From NCBI GenBank assembly GCA_032718475.1, contig JAUCBJ010003209.1, forward strand, positions 1-52,130: a stretch of DNA of 52,130 nucleotides, given 5' to 3'. The notes under the pieces are model-generated. The model did no database searches. It was not told the DNA's origin and saw nothing but the letters and a program-made list of their open reading frames with translations. This DNA is from Nemertoderma westbladi (Eukaryota > Xenacoelomorpha > Nemertodermatida > Nemertodermatidae). Within the stretch, counting starts at the first letter, position 1, and every line of letters starts with the position of its first letter. The position numbers and the translations under genes were made by a program. Below, one piece after another: positions 22,954 to 33,322 of the stretch.

Positions 22954-23665
22954 GGGGGGGGTACACCATTTTCGGACAACTCTTCGATTTATCACTCTCA
23001 GCGTTTCAAAATTGTTTGGTTTTGGCTATAATTTGGAATATAAGTGCCTAAGATGCTATTCTACATGACAGGTTAGAAAATTTTTATTTTTCGCTATTTA
23101 ATATTAGTTAATACTAGTTAACAACAAAAAAAACTTGGTTGCGCTTAAAACCCTAAGGCTTTTTCAGTTTTGAATCTAATCACATGAAAGTTTTTTTATA
23201 TGATAGATCAAAGATGGGGCAACATAACTATCAGGCGAAATTTTGTGAAAATAATTCTGCACCGCTAGGTGGCGCTGCAAATTTATGCCTAATTTTTAGG
23301 TTTGTTATAAATAGTATTAAATTTTATTAACAAATAATTTCGAAAAGTTGTCTGATACTTTTATGCAGGGTGGCTATGTAGACACCCACAGAAAGTTTCA
23401 GACTAATTGCTCAAAAATTGTAGAAGTAGTAGGGTTTTGAAGTTGACAATTTCATAAAAAAAATATTTTGAGATAATCGACCTTTCATTATACATAGTAA
23501 TAGTAATTTCAATAGGAATCCCTAAATGGAAATTGTTATAACTTAAAAACTAAAAGAGCTATTAAATAGCGGTTTTCAGATTTGGAAACACCATTCAATG
23601 GTGCATTATAATAGATCATAAAAAAAATTTCGACATATTTTTGACCAAAATGGTGTACCCCCCCC
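22954..23665. mobile_element. 712-bp TTAA MITE with 19-bp perfect inverted ends
   Basis: TTAA flanks both sides (22950-22953 and 23666-23669). The ends are GGGGGGGGTACACCATTTT on the left and its exact inverse on the right. The interior is AT-rich with no coding frame. TTAA target and size fit a non-autonomous piggyBac-like element, of a different family from the CCCTATTAA one. Confidence 0.88.
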
Positions 23666-25624
23666 TTAATTATACTATTACGTAGCTATTCATAAATGAT
23701 TGATTTAATTATATTATTATATTCCTATTTATTTAAAATTTATTTATTTATTTAAAATAGCTAGCTACAACTATATTTTGCAGTAATGAATGGTTTTAAA
23801 CTCAACCAGAAAGATCTAGATCTTGGTATTCCATTCTCCAAATCGTGGCGATGTTGCCAGTGCACCACGCGGGGAGGCTGTAATAATAGGATATGTAGTT
23901 GCATCAAAGCCAAGAAGTCATGCAACCACTGCATTCTATGAAAAATTTTGGGCAAAAACCCAAAGAATTTGGGAACTTGTCAGATACACGAAACCGGTTC
24001 GGCTTTGGAGGTTGCAAAAGGTAACAATACAAACACTCTGATTTTAGATGGTGATCTAGACCGTACACTTGTACCAGACGGCACTAACTATACGACAGAT
24101 GCGGATTTGTCAATGGATACTTCGCTTCTTGATCGTTCACATGTGTCAGATTATACAGTTGATATTGACTTGTCACTGGATCTTACACTGATGCCCAGTC
24201 CAAGGGAAAATGAGGCACTTCCCCTATCACTGGACCATCATTCTCCGAACAGAATTTGCCTTTCTCTCCCGAGCAAAATCTTGAGTCAGCATTCGGCGGC
24301 GTTAGGGTAAATGCTACTGGCACCTCTACTGACCCTTTCTGGGCAGATTGCTACGAGCGTCTAACAAGGATTCCGAGTCGGTGGTACATTGTTCCAGAGG
24401 CAATGTTGGCCGGAAGGCTGCTGGTTTGTTCTCAGATAAGATCAGTTTGCTGAATAGAGGAATCCACCCATCGGAACATTTTCTTTGTTTTGCTGCCTCC
24501 ATGTTTCAGAGAGATCCTGGGGTTTTCAAGGGGCCTGACATTCGGCGAACTGTGCTGCGCCGCTTCGGAATGTGGAGTGCGGTGAATACGAACAGCTGAT
24601 TCGGGATGCAGAGTGATGCAACTCTAACTGCACATCTTCGAAGGGACGCTCTAAGAAATCCACCACAGGTAATACCACCCGCATTTTCAACCAGAAGGTA
24701 CTGGCGAGACAGAACCGGGCCGCACTCCGAGGGGTTACTGATAGGGATGGAGGAGGGGTCCTAGACCCCAACTCTCAGGCTGAGGGCTACTCCGACGGTG
24801 TGTAAGTTCGCCAGGTCCTGAATCAAAGCATCCTAACCCAACCTCACCTCCCCAAGATATCTTTATTACTCCAGAGGATGGACTCCCACCCTTTGAGGAA
24901 GTTGACATCACCGCTCAGGTCGTCCTCTCAAAGTTGCTCAGTCTCTTCAGGGTAGCGCCGGACCAGTGGGTGGTAATGAGGAGTTCTGGCATGCTTTGCT
25001 AACCCGCTACGATACCCACAGTAGTCGGCTTCAGGAGGCCTTCGCGGCCCTTGGTTGTCTTTTGGCGAATTCTGTAGTACCCTGGGGGGAGATTTGGGCC
25101 CTCCAAGCTTGTCGCCTCGTCGCTCTTGACAAGTACACGGGGTGCGACCCATAGGGATTGTGTAGGTCCCATATAGACTTCTTGCTAACTGCATGGTGTC
25201 GGCCACCAAGTACGATATAAGTCAGACGTGTGGAGTGGATCAGCTATGTACAGTACTGGTGTTAAGGTGGGAATAGAGGGGGCAGTACACTCGATGACAG
25301 AGCTATTCGACAATGAGGATTCAGACTGTATATTGCTTGTTGATGCAAAAAATGCCGTCAACTCCATCAGCCGTTCAGCTTCATTGTGGAACTGCCGAGT
25401 CAACTGGCACAGGTGCTCCCGGTTCATGATCAATGCCTATAATGGCCATGCAGCCCTCTATATCCATGGTGACAACCGACCCATATGTAGCAAAGAGGGC
25501 TACATCCAGGGTGATCCACTGGCAATGGGCGGATACGGGTGCACCACTCTACCACTGATTTGGGCCCTTCGTATTATGCCAGGCGATTCGACATTAGTTT
25601 CTGAAATGATTACTTCTTTTCCGA

Positions 25625-25865
25625 CATCTGTGACAATGCCAACGTCTTCCATTACATATCTAACTTCTACCCCAGCTCCACCAACCGCAACGACGCCGAC
25701 TTCTACTCCAGCTCTGACATCCGTGATGCCACAGAATTCTACTCCGGCTCTGACATCCATGACAACTTCTACTCTGGCTCTGACAACCGAAACGACACCG
25801 ACTTCTACTCTCGCTCCGACAACCGCAACAACGCTGACTTCTACACCATCTTTGATATCTGCGCC
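25625..25865 (+). repeat. Minisatellite inside the RT remnant, unit about 24-30 bp
   Basis: ACTTCTACTC followed by GCTCTGACA or GCTCCGACA variants repeats about eight times between the QGDP and YADH motifs. It encodes F-Y-S-x-S-D repeats in the RT frame and Thr/Pro-rich repeats in another. An in-frame expansion of this kind inside an RT palm would be incompatible with function. Confidence 0.75.
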
Positions 25866-26924
25866 GATGCCAACTGCTGCCAGTGCTGGTATGCCGATCA
25901 TGCGTCAGCAGTAGGCAGAATAGTGGCTGTACAATGTTGGATAGCAGATAGGTCCATCCATTGGCTATTGACCCGAGCCAACCAAAAGTCAGCTCGTCAT
26001 AAAGCATGGAATGGAAGACACCGCTCAAGAGTTGTTTGGCTCCGACGGAGTCAGCATTGTTTACAGCCATCGCTTTCTTGGTGGCTATGTTGGTGATGCG
26101 CCGGTAAGAAGAAATTCGTCTCTGAAAAGGTGATGGGCTGGACAAACTCGATAGAGGTTCTTTCGAACGTTGCCACACAGTTTCCTCAGACTGCACACTT
26201 AGAAATGAGTCGATGTTTGCAGGGTGAGTGGGACTATGTCCTCCTTGTTTGTAACCCAGAAGAGGCCGAACTCACCCCTGTCTGGACAGCCATTGTCGAC
26301 CTCTACTTACCAGCACTATTTGGGACTACTCCCGGACCAACACTCGAGCCCCTTCTCCTTCTCCCAGTCCGTCAAGGCAGTGTGGGTATCCGGGATCCCA
26401 TCACGCGATCTGGATCCACCCACCTCACATCGATTTCCGGCACAGCAAAGGTAGTGGACGCTATTAAGACTGGATTCACGTTGCAGACCACGCCGCCTGC
26501 CTCAAGGCGGGCCTCACTGACTGCCGACAGGCACAATACATCACCTTCAAAGCCACCATCGAGTCCTCCCTAGCTGCACTCCCTTCGGAGCAGGGTCGAA
26601 CTGTTAACCAGGCCTCACAGTATAAGACTGGTGGTTGGCTCTCGGACCAACCATCACAAACAGACCACACCGACCTAGACCCGCAGCCATTCCATGATAA
26701 CCTCGCCCTGCGGTATGGCCTCGCACCCCCTGACTGCTTCCCACTTACTGCGAGGGCTGTGGCGAGTCATTTGATACGGCACACGCCCTCAGCTGCAAGG
26801 TCGGGGGGCTGGTCATTAGTCACCACAATGAGATCCGGGACGTCTTCGGCGACCTACTGGTGGGGGCCTTTGGTTCAAACAATGTCGAAAGGGAGGTCCC
26901 CTGTCTGGAGGTCACCTGGACTCC

Positions 26925-27912
26925 CAGGGGCATGTGGTCGAGGGGGTGAGGGCTGATCTGGTCTCACGGGGTGTTTGGGCAAACCAGGTTTTGGCGTCTT
27001 TCGACGTCTCGATTATAAATATTGATGCCACTTCCTACATTCGCTCCAACAGCTCCGCTGAGACTTTACTCGCCCAGAGGGAGCAGGTCAAACGCATCCA
27101 CTACCAGGAGGCCTGCAACACACGCAGGATGCACTTCACACCGCTCGTGTGTTCCACTGATGGAGTGTGGGGTGCGGAGGCGGCGGTCTTCATCCGGCAC
27201 CTTGCTGAGACTCTGCAGTCTAAGCAGGTCGGGATGAGGCAGCGTGGGTTGGAGGTGGTGCTTGGTGTGGTGAGGACGGCTGCAGTTCGGTCTCCTTCGG
27301 GCGACCTCTCTGTGCCTGAGGGGTGGGAGGGGGCCTTGGCGTGATCTCGGGTTTGGGGATGGGGCGGGGATCCGGGGGATAGACCAGGACATGTACTAGG
27401 GGGGGGGGGGGGGGGTTGCTATTGTCTCCCGGTTTGCTGGACTCCCAGGGGCATGTGGTCGAGGGGGTGAGGGCTGATCTGGTCTCACGGGGTGTTTGGG
27501 CAAACCAGGTTGTGGCGTCTTTCGACGTCTCGATTATAAATATTGATGCCACGTCCTACATTCGCTCCAACAGCTCCGCTGAGACTTTACTCGCCCAGAG
27601 GGAGCAGGTCAAACGCGTCCACTACCAGGAGGCCTGCAAAACACGCAGGATGCACTTCACACCGCTCGCGGCGGTCTTCATCCGGCACCTTGCTCAGACT
27701 CTGCAGTCTAAGCAGGTCGGGATGAGGCAGCATGGGTTGGAGGTGGTGCTTGGTGTTGTGAGGACGGCTGCAGTTCGGTCTCCTTCGGGCGACCTCTCTG
27801 TGCCTGAGGGGTGGGAGGAGGCCTTGGCGTGATCTCGGGTTTGGGGATGGGGGCGGGGATCCGGGGGATAGACCAGGACATGTACTAGAGGGAGGGGGGG
27901 GGGGGGGTTGCT
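26925..27912 (+). repeat. Tandem duplication of the element 3' end (two copies of about 490 bp)
   Basis: Copy one (26925-27415) and copy two (27433-27912) both begin GGACTCCCAGGGGCATGTGG and end in a G run followed by TTGCTATTG. They are about 97% identical by eye. Copy two lacks about 30 bp (present at 27149-27181 in copy one). Each encodes the C-terminal ADLVSRGVW domain. Confidence 0.88.
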
Positions 27913-28067
27913 ATTGTTGTCGTTCTTCGGGGGGAATGGGCAAGACTATTACTTAATATTGTATAACCAGGTTTACTTATTGGCAGTTACCGGTTGAGTT
28001 TGCTGAACTGTAGTTTTAAACGCTCAATTATTGTTAAAAAAAAAATGTTAAATTAAAAAATAACAAG

Positions 28068-28496
28068 GCTATTCATAAATAAACAAAATGTTCTAGAATA
28101 TGGTATTTTTATTTAATAGAATAAAATAGCCTCATGCAGATGCAAAACCATGCAACATTTGAACGCTCAAATCTCAGTTATTTCCCAACCAAATTCAGAT
28201 TATGTTACATTTATGGAATCCTTACATGGTCAACTTTCCATCAGTACCAACAAATAACTATAAGGTTGAAGAATAACTGGAGAGTAACTGGTGAAATATC
28301 ACAGGAGACACCTTTTTTAAACGCTTGTAGCTAAAGATTGAACGCAAAAATAAAAATTCTGGCTCACCCACGGAGGAGAAGGGAGGTGAAACTATCTCTG
28401 TTTCAAATTTCATGCAATCTCATTAAGATTTGTAGAAAAATTTGGGGGGGGGGGGGCGTGTACCTGAATAACGACACTATGTTCCAGGACATGGTG
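28068..28496 (-). repeat. Right inverted arm
   Basis: The inverse partner of 22506-22920. Its outer 15 bases are an exact inverted match and its G run (28445-28456) matches the C run of the left arm. Confidence 0.8.
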
Positions 28497-28498
28497 TA

Positions 28499-28562
28499 TA
28501 TTTGGTGTCTTCAGCAGTTAGAGCGCAGCATGGTCTCCCATATAGGGGAGTATTGGTTCTAC
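28499..28562 (-). pseudogene. LINE 3' fragment, right part
   Basis: TTTGGTGTCTTCAGCAGTTA onward aligns with 7613-7670 of the antisense LINE and continues directly the match that stops at 22503. This is the other half of the interrupted copy. Confidence 0.75.
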
Positions 28563-28609
28563 TCAATACTTTTTAGGGTATTTTTAGGATTAATATTTGA
28601 AATTTCTAC

Positions 28610-28712
28610 AGCTTTTAGTCTGATTCGAACCCGCGCCACAAACACTATTAACAAACAACTATTGTGTAAGCAGATCAAGCGCCGTATCCACTCGGACACT
28701 GCGACACTATAT
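28610..28712 (-). repeat. tRNA-Ser-like SINE fragment
   Basis: On the minus strand TGTCCGAGTGGATAC (A box, 28684-28698) and GGGTTCGAATC (B box, 28622-28632) have serine tRNA-like sequence and spacing. A tRNA-Ser cloverleaf is not complete, so a SINE head or tRNA pseudogene is more likely than a working gene. Confidence 0.55.
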
Positions 28713-29607
28713 ACTATATATTTAACAGGGAAATTAGTTCAAAAGTAAAAAGTCATGTAATCATCGATAGTTTAGCCAGGGAGAAAAATATGTCGAAATA
28801 TTGTGAGATGTGACGTTTACGTTAATATTATCATGTACATGATGTTCTGTATAATACGTCCAAGAAAGAGCGCTCTTACAAAACCGATTGTGCGTGATGT
28901 AAAGTGCAGCACAAGCAGCATATAAAGTAGAGTTTTTAGGGAAAGAGAGAAATGCCATATAATAATCCGCGCTAATATAATAATTGCATGTTAAATATCA
29001 ATATTACTGAGTTTGTATTTTATCGTATAATTCACATAAATCTGGCTTGTTTAGGTACCGGTAATGTAGTTGTTATTGTTGATAAACCTTATTAAAATAA
29101 ATGCAATCCGTCTCCAGAGTTGTACTGAAAGGGAACGTAACAATGGTGGCAGTAACTACATGCTAGCTAACGTTTATTACGACCAGATGTGACTCATTCG
29201 AACAATAATGGTCGCTTGTATGTATCGATCCAATTTCTACACAATTTTACTCTCGTCGTTGGTAGAATGGGAACAGTCTGTGAGTCGTAAAGCAAATAAT
29301 TTGTTTATTGCTTTGCGATTCTCATAAATGTATTATCATATTTATTTATAACTCTTTCTGAGATTTAACATTTCTAATGACTCATCATGACAATGCACAT
29401 CAATTATTTTATTTTATTTTTTGAACCATTTTATTCAGAAATTTAAATGTTATTCATAATTAATATTTTACCACACCACTTCAATATTAAAATTATTATT
29501 TAATACAATTATTCGTATTTTCTCTATTGTAATAAATATAATACAATAATATATTAAATTACAGTAAACTTGATTACATCTGCAGAATGTATCTCTAATA
29601 ATACGTG
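28713..29607. other. AT-rich, no gene; possible LTR end near 29144
   Basis: Near 29090-29155 an AATAAA word, GGGAACGTAACA and then ATGGTGGCAG resemble an LTR 3' edge followed by a primer-binding site. I found no second LTR and no internal genes, so this is only suggestive. The rest is AT-rich without coding signal. Confidence 0.35.
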
Positions 29608-29923
29608 AGTTAAGTTCAATAGGTTGAGTTCAATAGGTTGAGTACAGTAGGTTGAGTCCAAGAGGTTGAGTTCAATAGGTTGAGTTCATTGGGTTGAGTT
29701 CAATAGGTTGAGTTCAATAGGTTGAGTTCAATAGGTTGAGTTCATTGGGTTGAGTTCAATAGGTTGAGTTCAATAGGTTGAGTTCATTGGGTTGAGTTCA
29801 GTAGGTTGAGTTCAATAGGTTGAGTTCAATAGGTTGAGTTCAATAGGTTGAGTTCATTGGGTTGAGTTCATTGGGTTGAGTTCAAAAGGTTGACTTCATG
29901 GGGTTGAGTTCATTGGGTTGAGT
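29608..29923. repeat. 14-bp minisatellite, left block
   Basis: GGTTGAGTTCAATA and GGTTGAGTTCATTG units repeat about 22 times. The array continues at 31522 on the far side of a transposon. Confidence 0.93.
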
Positions 29924-30110
29924 CAGGGCCTTCATAAAATAACAGGCCTGGACACAGAGCTGCCCTCAAAAAAATAAGAGGCCAAGTAGGAAGTTTTCAA
30001 GAATAAAATCATAAAGGATTTACACAAATTGCCAATGGAGTTATGTTCTAGAACAAAAATAATTTAATATTTTATTAAATACTTGTTGTGTGTTGTGAAA
30101 TTTTGAAATT

Positions 30111-30986
30111 ATGGTTAGACACTGCAGTGTCAATAACTGTGAAAGTGGGAGTCAGCGGAGTGCATTGAGAACTGTTTTTGCTCCACCAAAAAACGTCGAA
30201 AAGAGAAAGTTGTGGCAAGAGGCACTACGCGAAAATGGTGTAGTGACATTAACTGATAGTATGGGAGTTTGTGAGAACCCTTTCATTCCAAGTCATGTGA
30301 TTGGAACAGGGCAAAGAAAGCGCCTTCATAGAGATGCAACACCGTTTTCGTGCCGGGGTAATGTGGGAGCAAGCTCAAATTCATTTGCATCAACTGCAGA
30401 GAAGAGAAGACTTGTAAATGAGGGTGAAAGACTAGATGCGGAGATCAGAGAGTTTTTGTCAAGTGACATAATAGTGTCCACATCTCAATTCGATGAGGGC
30501 GAACTATCTGAACCAAACAAGCTATTCTATAACTTAATCCAAAATAATGAAAATGTCGTTCATCTTTTCGGAGAGCATGGTGAAAGCGAAGCTGGTTCTT
30601 TAGTCAGTTTAGACAGCAATGGCATGGTGAAAGTTTTCGTTAACGGTAAGAAAATTACGTTGCCGGGGCACTTGACAAAATGGGAGAAGATATCTCGATA
30701 TAGTGAATTGAATAGTGTGTTAACCTTTGCCAAAGAAGTCGAATGGAATGAAATACATAATGCTACAATAGAAAGCGTTGTGAAAGACCTACAGGGACTT
30801 TCAGATGAGGTAGTTGATGAAAAGCAAAGTAAGTTATTTCGATTTTGCGCAGATCAAATTGAGTTAAGCTGCACTCCTCCAAATCGTCGCCGTTTTGGTA
30901 AACTAGCTGACTTATTGTGTTTCTCGGTGATTTTGCATGCAATTTCCGCTGCTGCTTATCGCGAACTGTCAGAGTTACTATATTAA
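30111..30986 (+). CDS. THAP-like protein, N-terminal part of a P-element-type transposase
   Basis: 291 codons from an ATG in good context, uninterrupted. Residues 1-65 follow the THAP DNA-binding pattern: CSVNNC, then FAPP (the family's F-x-FP), a W, and VCENPF where the family has C-x2-H-F. The zinc His position is therefore Pro here. The middle is acidic and unrecognised. The end (DLLCFSVILHAISAAAYREL) resembles the helix after the THAP/coiled region in P/THAP9-type transposases. The RNase H-like catalytic domain is absent, so this could act as a DNA-binding repressor or be a remnant. It is the only ORF in the transposon, 187 bp from its left end. Confidence 0.75.
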   Translation: MVRHCSVNNCESGSQRSALRTVFAPPKNVEKRKLWQEALRENGVVTLTDSMGVCENPFIPSHVIGTGQRKRLHRDATPFSCRGNVGASSNSFASTAEKRRLVNEGERLDAEIREFLSSDIIVSTSQFDEGELSEPNKLFYNLIQNNENVVHLFGEHGESEAGSLVSLDSNGMVKVFVNGKKITLPGHLTKWEKISRYSELNSVLTFAKEVEWNEIHNATIESVVKDLQGLSDEVVDEKQSKLFRFCADQIELSCTPPNRRRFGKLADLLCFSVILHAISAAAYRELSELLY

Positions 30987-31120
30987 TGGTATTATAAAAA
31001 AAGTTAGCTTACTTTATAACGAAATGGCTTTATATATAGATAGATATAGATATATAGATAGATATAGATGTATAGGCTACTGTATATAGCTTACAGATAA
31101 CGAAAAATAGCCCTTACTTA

Positions 31121-31430
31121 CCCGTTGCTAGGGCGAAAGTCATACCCGATATAGTGGGGTGGGTGTTGGTAACATAGCCCCAAACTTGTTAGTTCAGCCG
31201 TTGCTAAGGAGAAAATCTATGTTGCTATGGTAACTGACTTAAAAATGTGTCCATTAAACTCCCCATACACGATATAGTACTGATTTCTGTTGATCCAATG
31301 GCCACAAAGTTGTTTGTTTACCCATTGCTAAGGAGAAAGTCACTGTTGCTATGGTAACTGTGACTTAAAAATGTGTCCATTAAATTCCCCATACACGATA
31401 TAGTACTGATATGTGTTGGTCCCATGATCA
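31121..31430 (+). repeat. Internal tandem repeat of the THAP transposon
   Basis: A unit of about 123 bp (31201 and 31324: TTGCTAAGGAGAAA, TGTTGCTATGGTAACTG, ATACACGATATAGTACTGAT) is present twice, with a third diverged partial copy at 31121. It lies between the ORF and the right inverted repeat, where subterminal transposase-binding sites often occur. A TAGATA microsatellite precedes it (31034-31073). Confidence 0.7.
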
Positions 31431-31521
31431 TAGAGTGAAATGAAGTAACACTTCCTACTTGGCCTCTTTATTTTTTTGAGGGCAGCTCTGTGTCCAGGCC
31501 TGTTATTTTATGAAGGCCCTG

Positions 31522-31975
31522 GTTGAGTTCAATAAGTTGAGTTCAATAGGTTGAGTTCATTGGGTTGAGTTCAATAGGTTGAGTTCAATAGGTTGAGTTC
31601 AATAGGTTGAGTTCATTGGGTTGAGTTCAAAAGGTTGAGTTCATGGGGTTGAGTTCATTGGGTTGAGTTCAATAGGTTGAGTTCAATAGGTTGAGTTCAT
31701 TGGGTTGAGTTCATTGGGTTGAGTTCAATAGGTTGAGTTCAATAGGTTGAGTCCAATAGGTTGAGTTCATTGGGTTGAGTTCAGTGGATTGAGTTCATTG
31801 GGTTGAGTTCAATAGGGTTGAAATCAGTGAGTTGAAATCAGTGTGTGGAGATCAATAGGTTGAGTTCAATGGGTTGAGTTCTGTGGATTGAGTTCAATGG
31901 GTTTTAATCAGTGAGTGGAAATCAGTTGATTGAATTCAACGGGTTGAGTTCATTGGGTTGAAATCAGTGGTTTGA
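31522..31975. repeat. 14-bp minisatellite, right block
   Basis: The same GGTTGAGTTCAATA/ATTG units as 29608-29923, grading after 31800 into diverged TGAAATCAGTGAG variants. The two blocks are one array split by the transposon. Confidence 0.92.
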
Positions 31976-32191
31976 GTTAAGGACGTTTCTTTTAGTTTTA
32001 TTTCTATAGTAATTGAGTTAATTGTATATTTTTGAGGGAGTAGAGTAGGTAGTGTCTACTAGAGGTTCGAGTATCATAATAAGCGAGTAATTAAAACAAT
32101 TAAAACAAATTAAAAATCAATATAATTACTAAACATAACCCAAAGATAATGAAATTAATGAACCTCCTTGAGTAGCCCCTAGCGGAGGAGC

Positions 32192-33067
32192 ATGAGACCC
32201 TCGAGTGTGGACCGTCGGTATATGGGTGCCGGTAGGGAACCTCGCTACTGGCAGACTGCTGAGTACCACAGAGACCGCAATGAACCCAGGAGCTCCAGTC
32301 TGGACAGCCAGACTGCCGCGTCCCGTAGCGACACGGTACCGGTACTGCAACCTCCGAGACGGTACCAGTCATCCACCGAGAGTCGGACCTCCCGGAGTGT
32401 CCGAGTTCGCTCCCCCCGGACGGAATCCGTCGCCAATAATCCTTCCTTCAGACCCTCCAGTCCCGTGATTCTCCTAAACCATGGCAACAACAACCAACCC
32501 GAAACCATTCTATCCAACGGTACGCAACTAACCATTATTCGATCACCTGTAGTTAAAAACATAGTTAGCAGGAAAATTCAGACAACCACTGCAAAACACA
32601 CAATACCAATATCAAAGATTACAGATGCGACAATAGACTCTCTGAAAAATAATAACGGCGTGGCATTTAGTTCTCTTAACTGCGCAATAAACCAGCCACC
32701 CAAGTTGCAGATTCAGCTACCACCTGGAGTCAAACCGAAAGTAAATGTAGAACAGAAAATATATTTGAAAAACTTAGGAAACAATCCGAATTTCTCATCG
32801 AATAACGAATTTCTGAAAGTCAACTTGTCACAAAGGAAAACAAACTATTCGAATGATCAAGACTTTAAATCCATTCATAGCAACAATAAGATTACCCATG
32901 GATCTACGTGTAATGATAACTCTGATCGAAGAAAAGATAAACGTAATCACTCGGATATGGACGATGTTGTTAAATTAGGTTTATTAATAAGCTTTGTAGT
33001 CGCTGTTATATTTCATTTTGAACTTTTCAAGAGTTTTGCCTGCATGGTGTTCAAGTTGTTCTTTTAA
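32192..33067 (+). CDS. Hypothetical Ser/Arg/Asn-rich protein with C-terminal membrane anchor
   Basis: 291 codons from an ATG, with an in-frame stop shortly upstream (TAG, 32180-32182). Residues 1-100 are Arg/Ser/Pro-rich and look disordered. The middle is Asn/Lys-rich. The last 35 residues hold one hydrophobic segment (VVKLGLLISFVVAVIFHFELF) and end VFKLFF, the plan of a tail-anchored membrane protein. I recognise no domain. The 5' third is GC-rich and the rest AT-rich, which suggests a composite origin. It is not inside an obvious transposon, so it may be a host gene or final exon. Overlapping minus-strand frames at 32100-32560 look like shadows of it. Confidence 0.5.
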   Translation: MRPSSVDRRYMGAGREPRYWQTAEYHRDRNEPRSSSLDSQTAASRSDTVPVLQPPRRYQSSTESRTSRSVRVRSPRTESVANNPSFRPSSPVILLNHGNNNQPETILSNGTQLTIIRSPVVKNIVSRKIQTTTAKHTIPISKITDATIDSLKNNNGVAFSSLNCAINQPPKLQIQLPPGVKPKVNVEQKIYLKNLGNNPNFSSNNEFLKVNLSQRKTNYSNDQDFKSIHSNNKITHGSTCNDNSDRRKDKRNHSDMDDVVKLGLLISFVVAVIFHFELFKSFACMVFKLFF

Positions 33068-33322
33068 TTTTATATTGAATGTATTGAATACCTATAGGCT
33101 TCTATCATTATTGTCCATCTCTTAGTGGTTGTTTTGATCTGTTGGTAAAATTTTTATTACAAATGAGTTGATAGTTATTAATAATTACTTTATATATTGT
33201 ATTGCATCATGTTTTGTAATATATGGGAATGCTTTCTGATTCCAGGTTTTTAAAGGCTACCAATTAAAGTCATACAAAAATTGATAAAAATTTCACAAAA
33301 AAATTATACTACACTAATTTAA

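Larger units (their letters stand above)
23830..27912 (+). pseudogene. Decayed retroelement: CXC-type zinc domain, RT, zinc finger, C-terminal nuclease-like domain
   Basis: Frames change often, but the parts lie in order: a Cys-rich domain at 23850-23945 (CCQCTTRGGC, CSC, CNHC spacing, like a CXC/TCR domain); RT motifs at 25228-25560 (GIEGAVHSM, ILLVDAKNAVNS, SKEGYIQGDPLAMGGY); WYADHASA near 25890, where the usual YADD is YADH; VSEKVMGW; a CEGCG...HALSCK finger at 26748-26800; and a final domain ADLVSRGVW...FDVSIINIDATSY that looks like a degenerate PD-(D/E)xK nuclease. I recognise this domain order from invertebrate retroelements but not its clade. It is inactive: many frameshifts, a damaged active site and internal repeats. 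Confidence 0.75.
22506..28496. mobile_element. 6-kb insertion with about 415-bp terminal inverted arms
   Basis: Left CACCATGTCCTGGAA (22506) and right TTCCAGGACATGGTG (ending 28496) are exact inverses, and similarity continues for about 415 bp on each side. TA flanks both ends (22504-22505 and 28497-28498), a probable 2-bp target duplication. LINE sequence is continuous across the two flanks when compared with 7600-7660, which proves an insertion. No transposase is visible. The interior is filled by a TTAA MITE and a decayed retroelement, so the original element was probably a short fold-back MITE expanded by later insertions. Confidence 0.82.
29924..31521 (+). mobile_element. THAP-encoding DNA transposon with about 70-bp inverted repeats
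   Basis: The first 70 bases (CAGGGCCTTCATAAAATAAC...) recur inverted at 31450-31521 with one indel. GTTGAGT flanks both sides (29917-29923 and 31522-31528), but it is also part of the surrounding 14-bp repeat, so the length of the target duplication (7 or 8 bp) is ambiguous. One intact ORF lies inside. P-element-like is favoured by the THAP protein, while hAT-like is suggested by the CAGGG end. At 1.6 kb it is probably non-autonomous. Confidence 0.9.

Noticed and set aside
29090-29155. LTR edge plus primer-binding site
   Set aside because: No matching second LTR, no internal genes and no tRNA match. It is kept only as a note in the gene-free stretch.
32100-32562. Minus-strand frames opposite the tail-anchored ORF
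   Set aside because: They overlap its GC-rich 5' part, have no motifs, and shift freely among frames.
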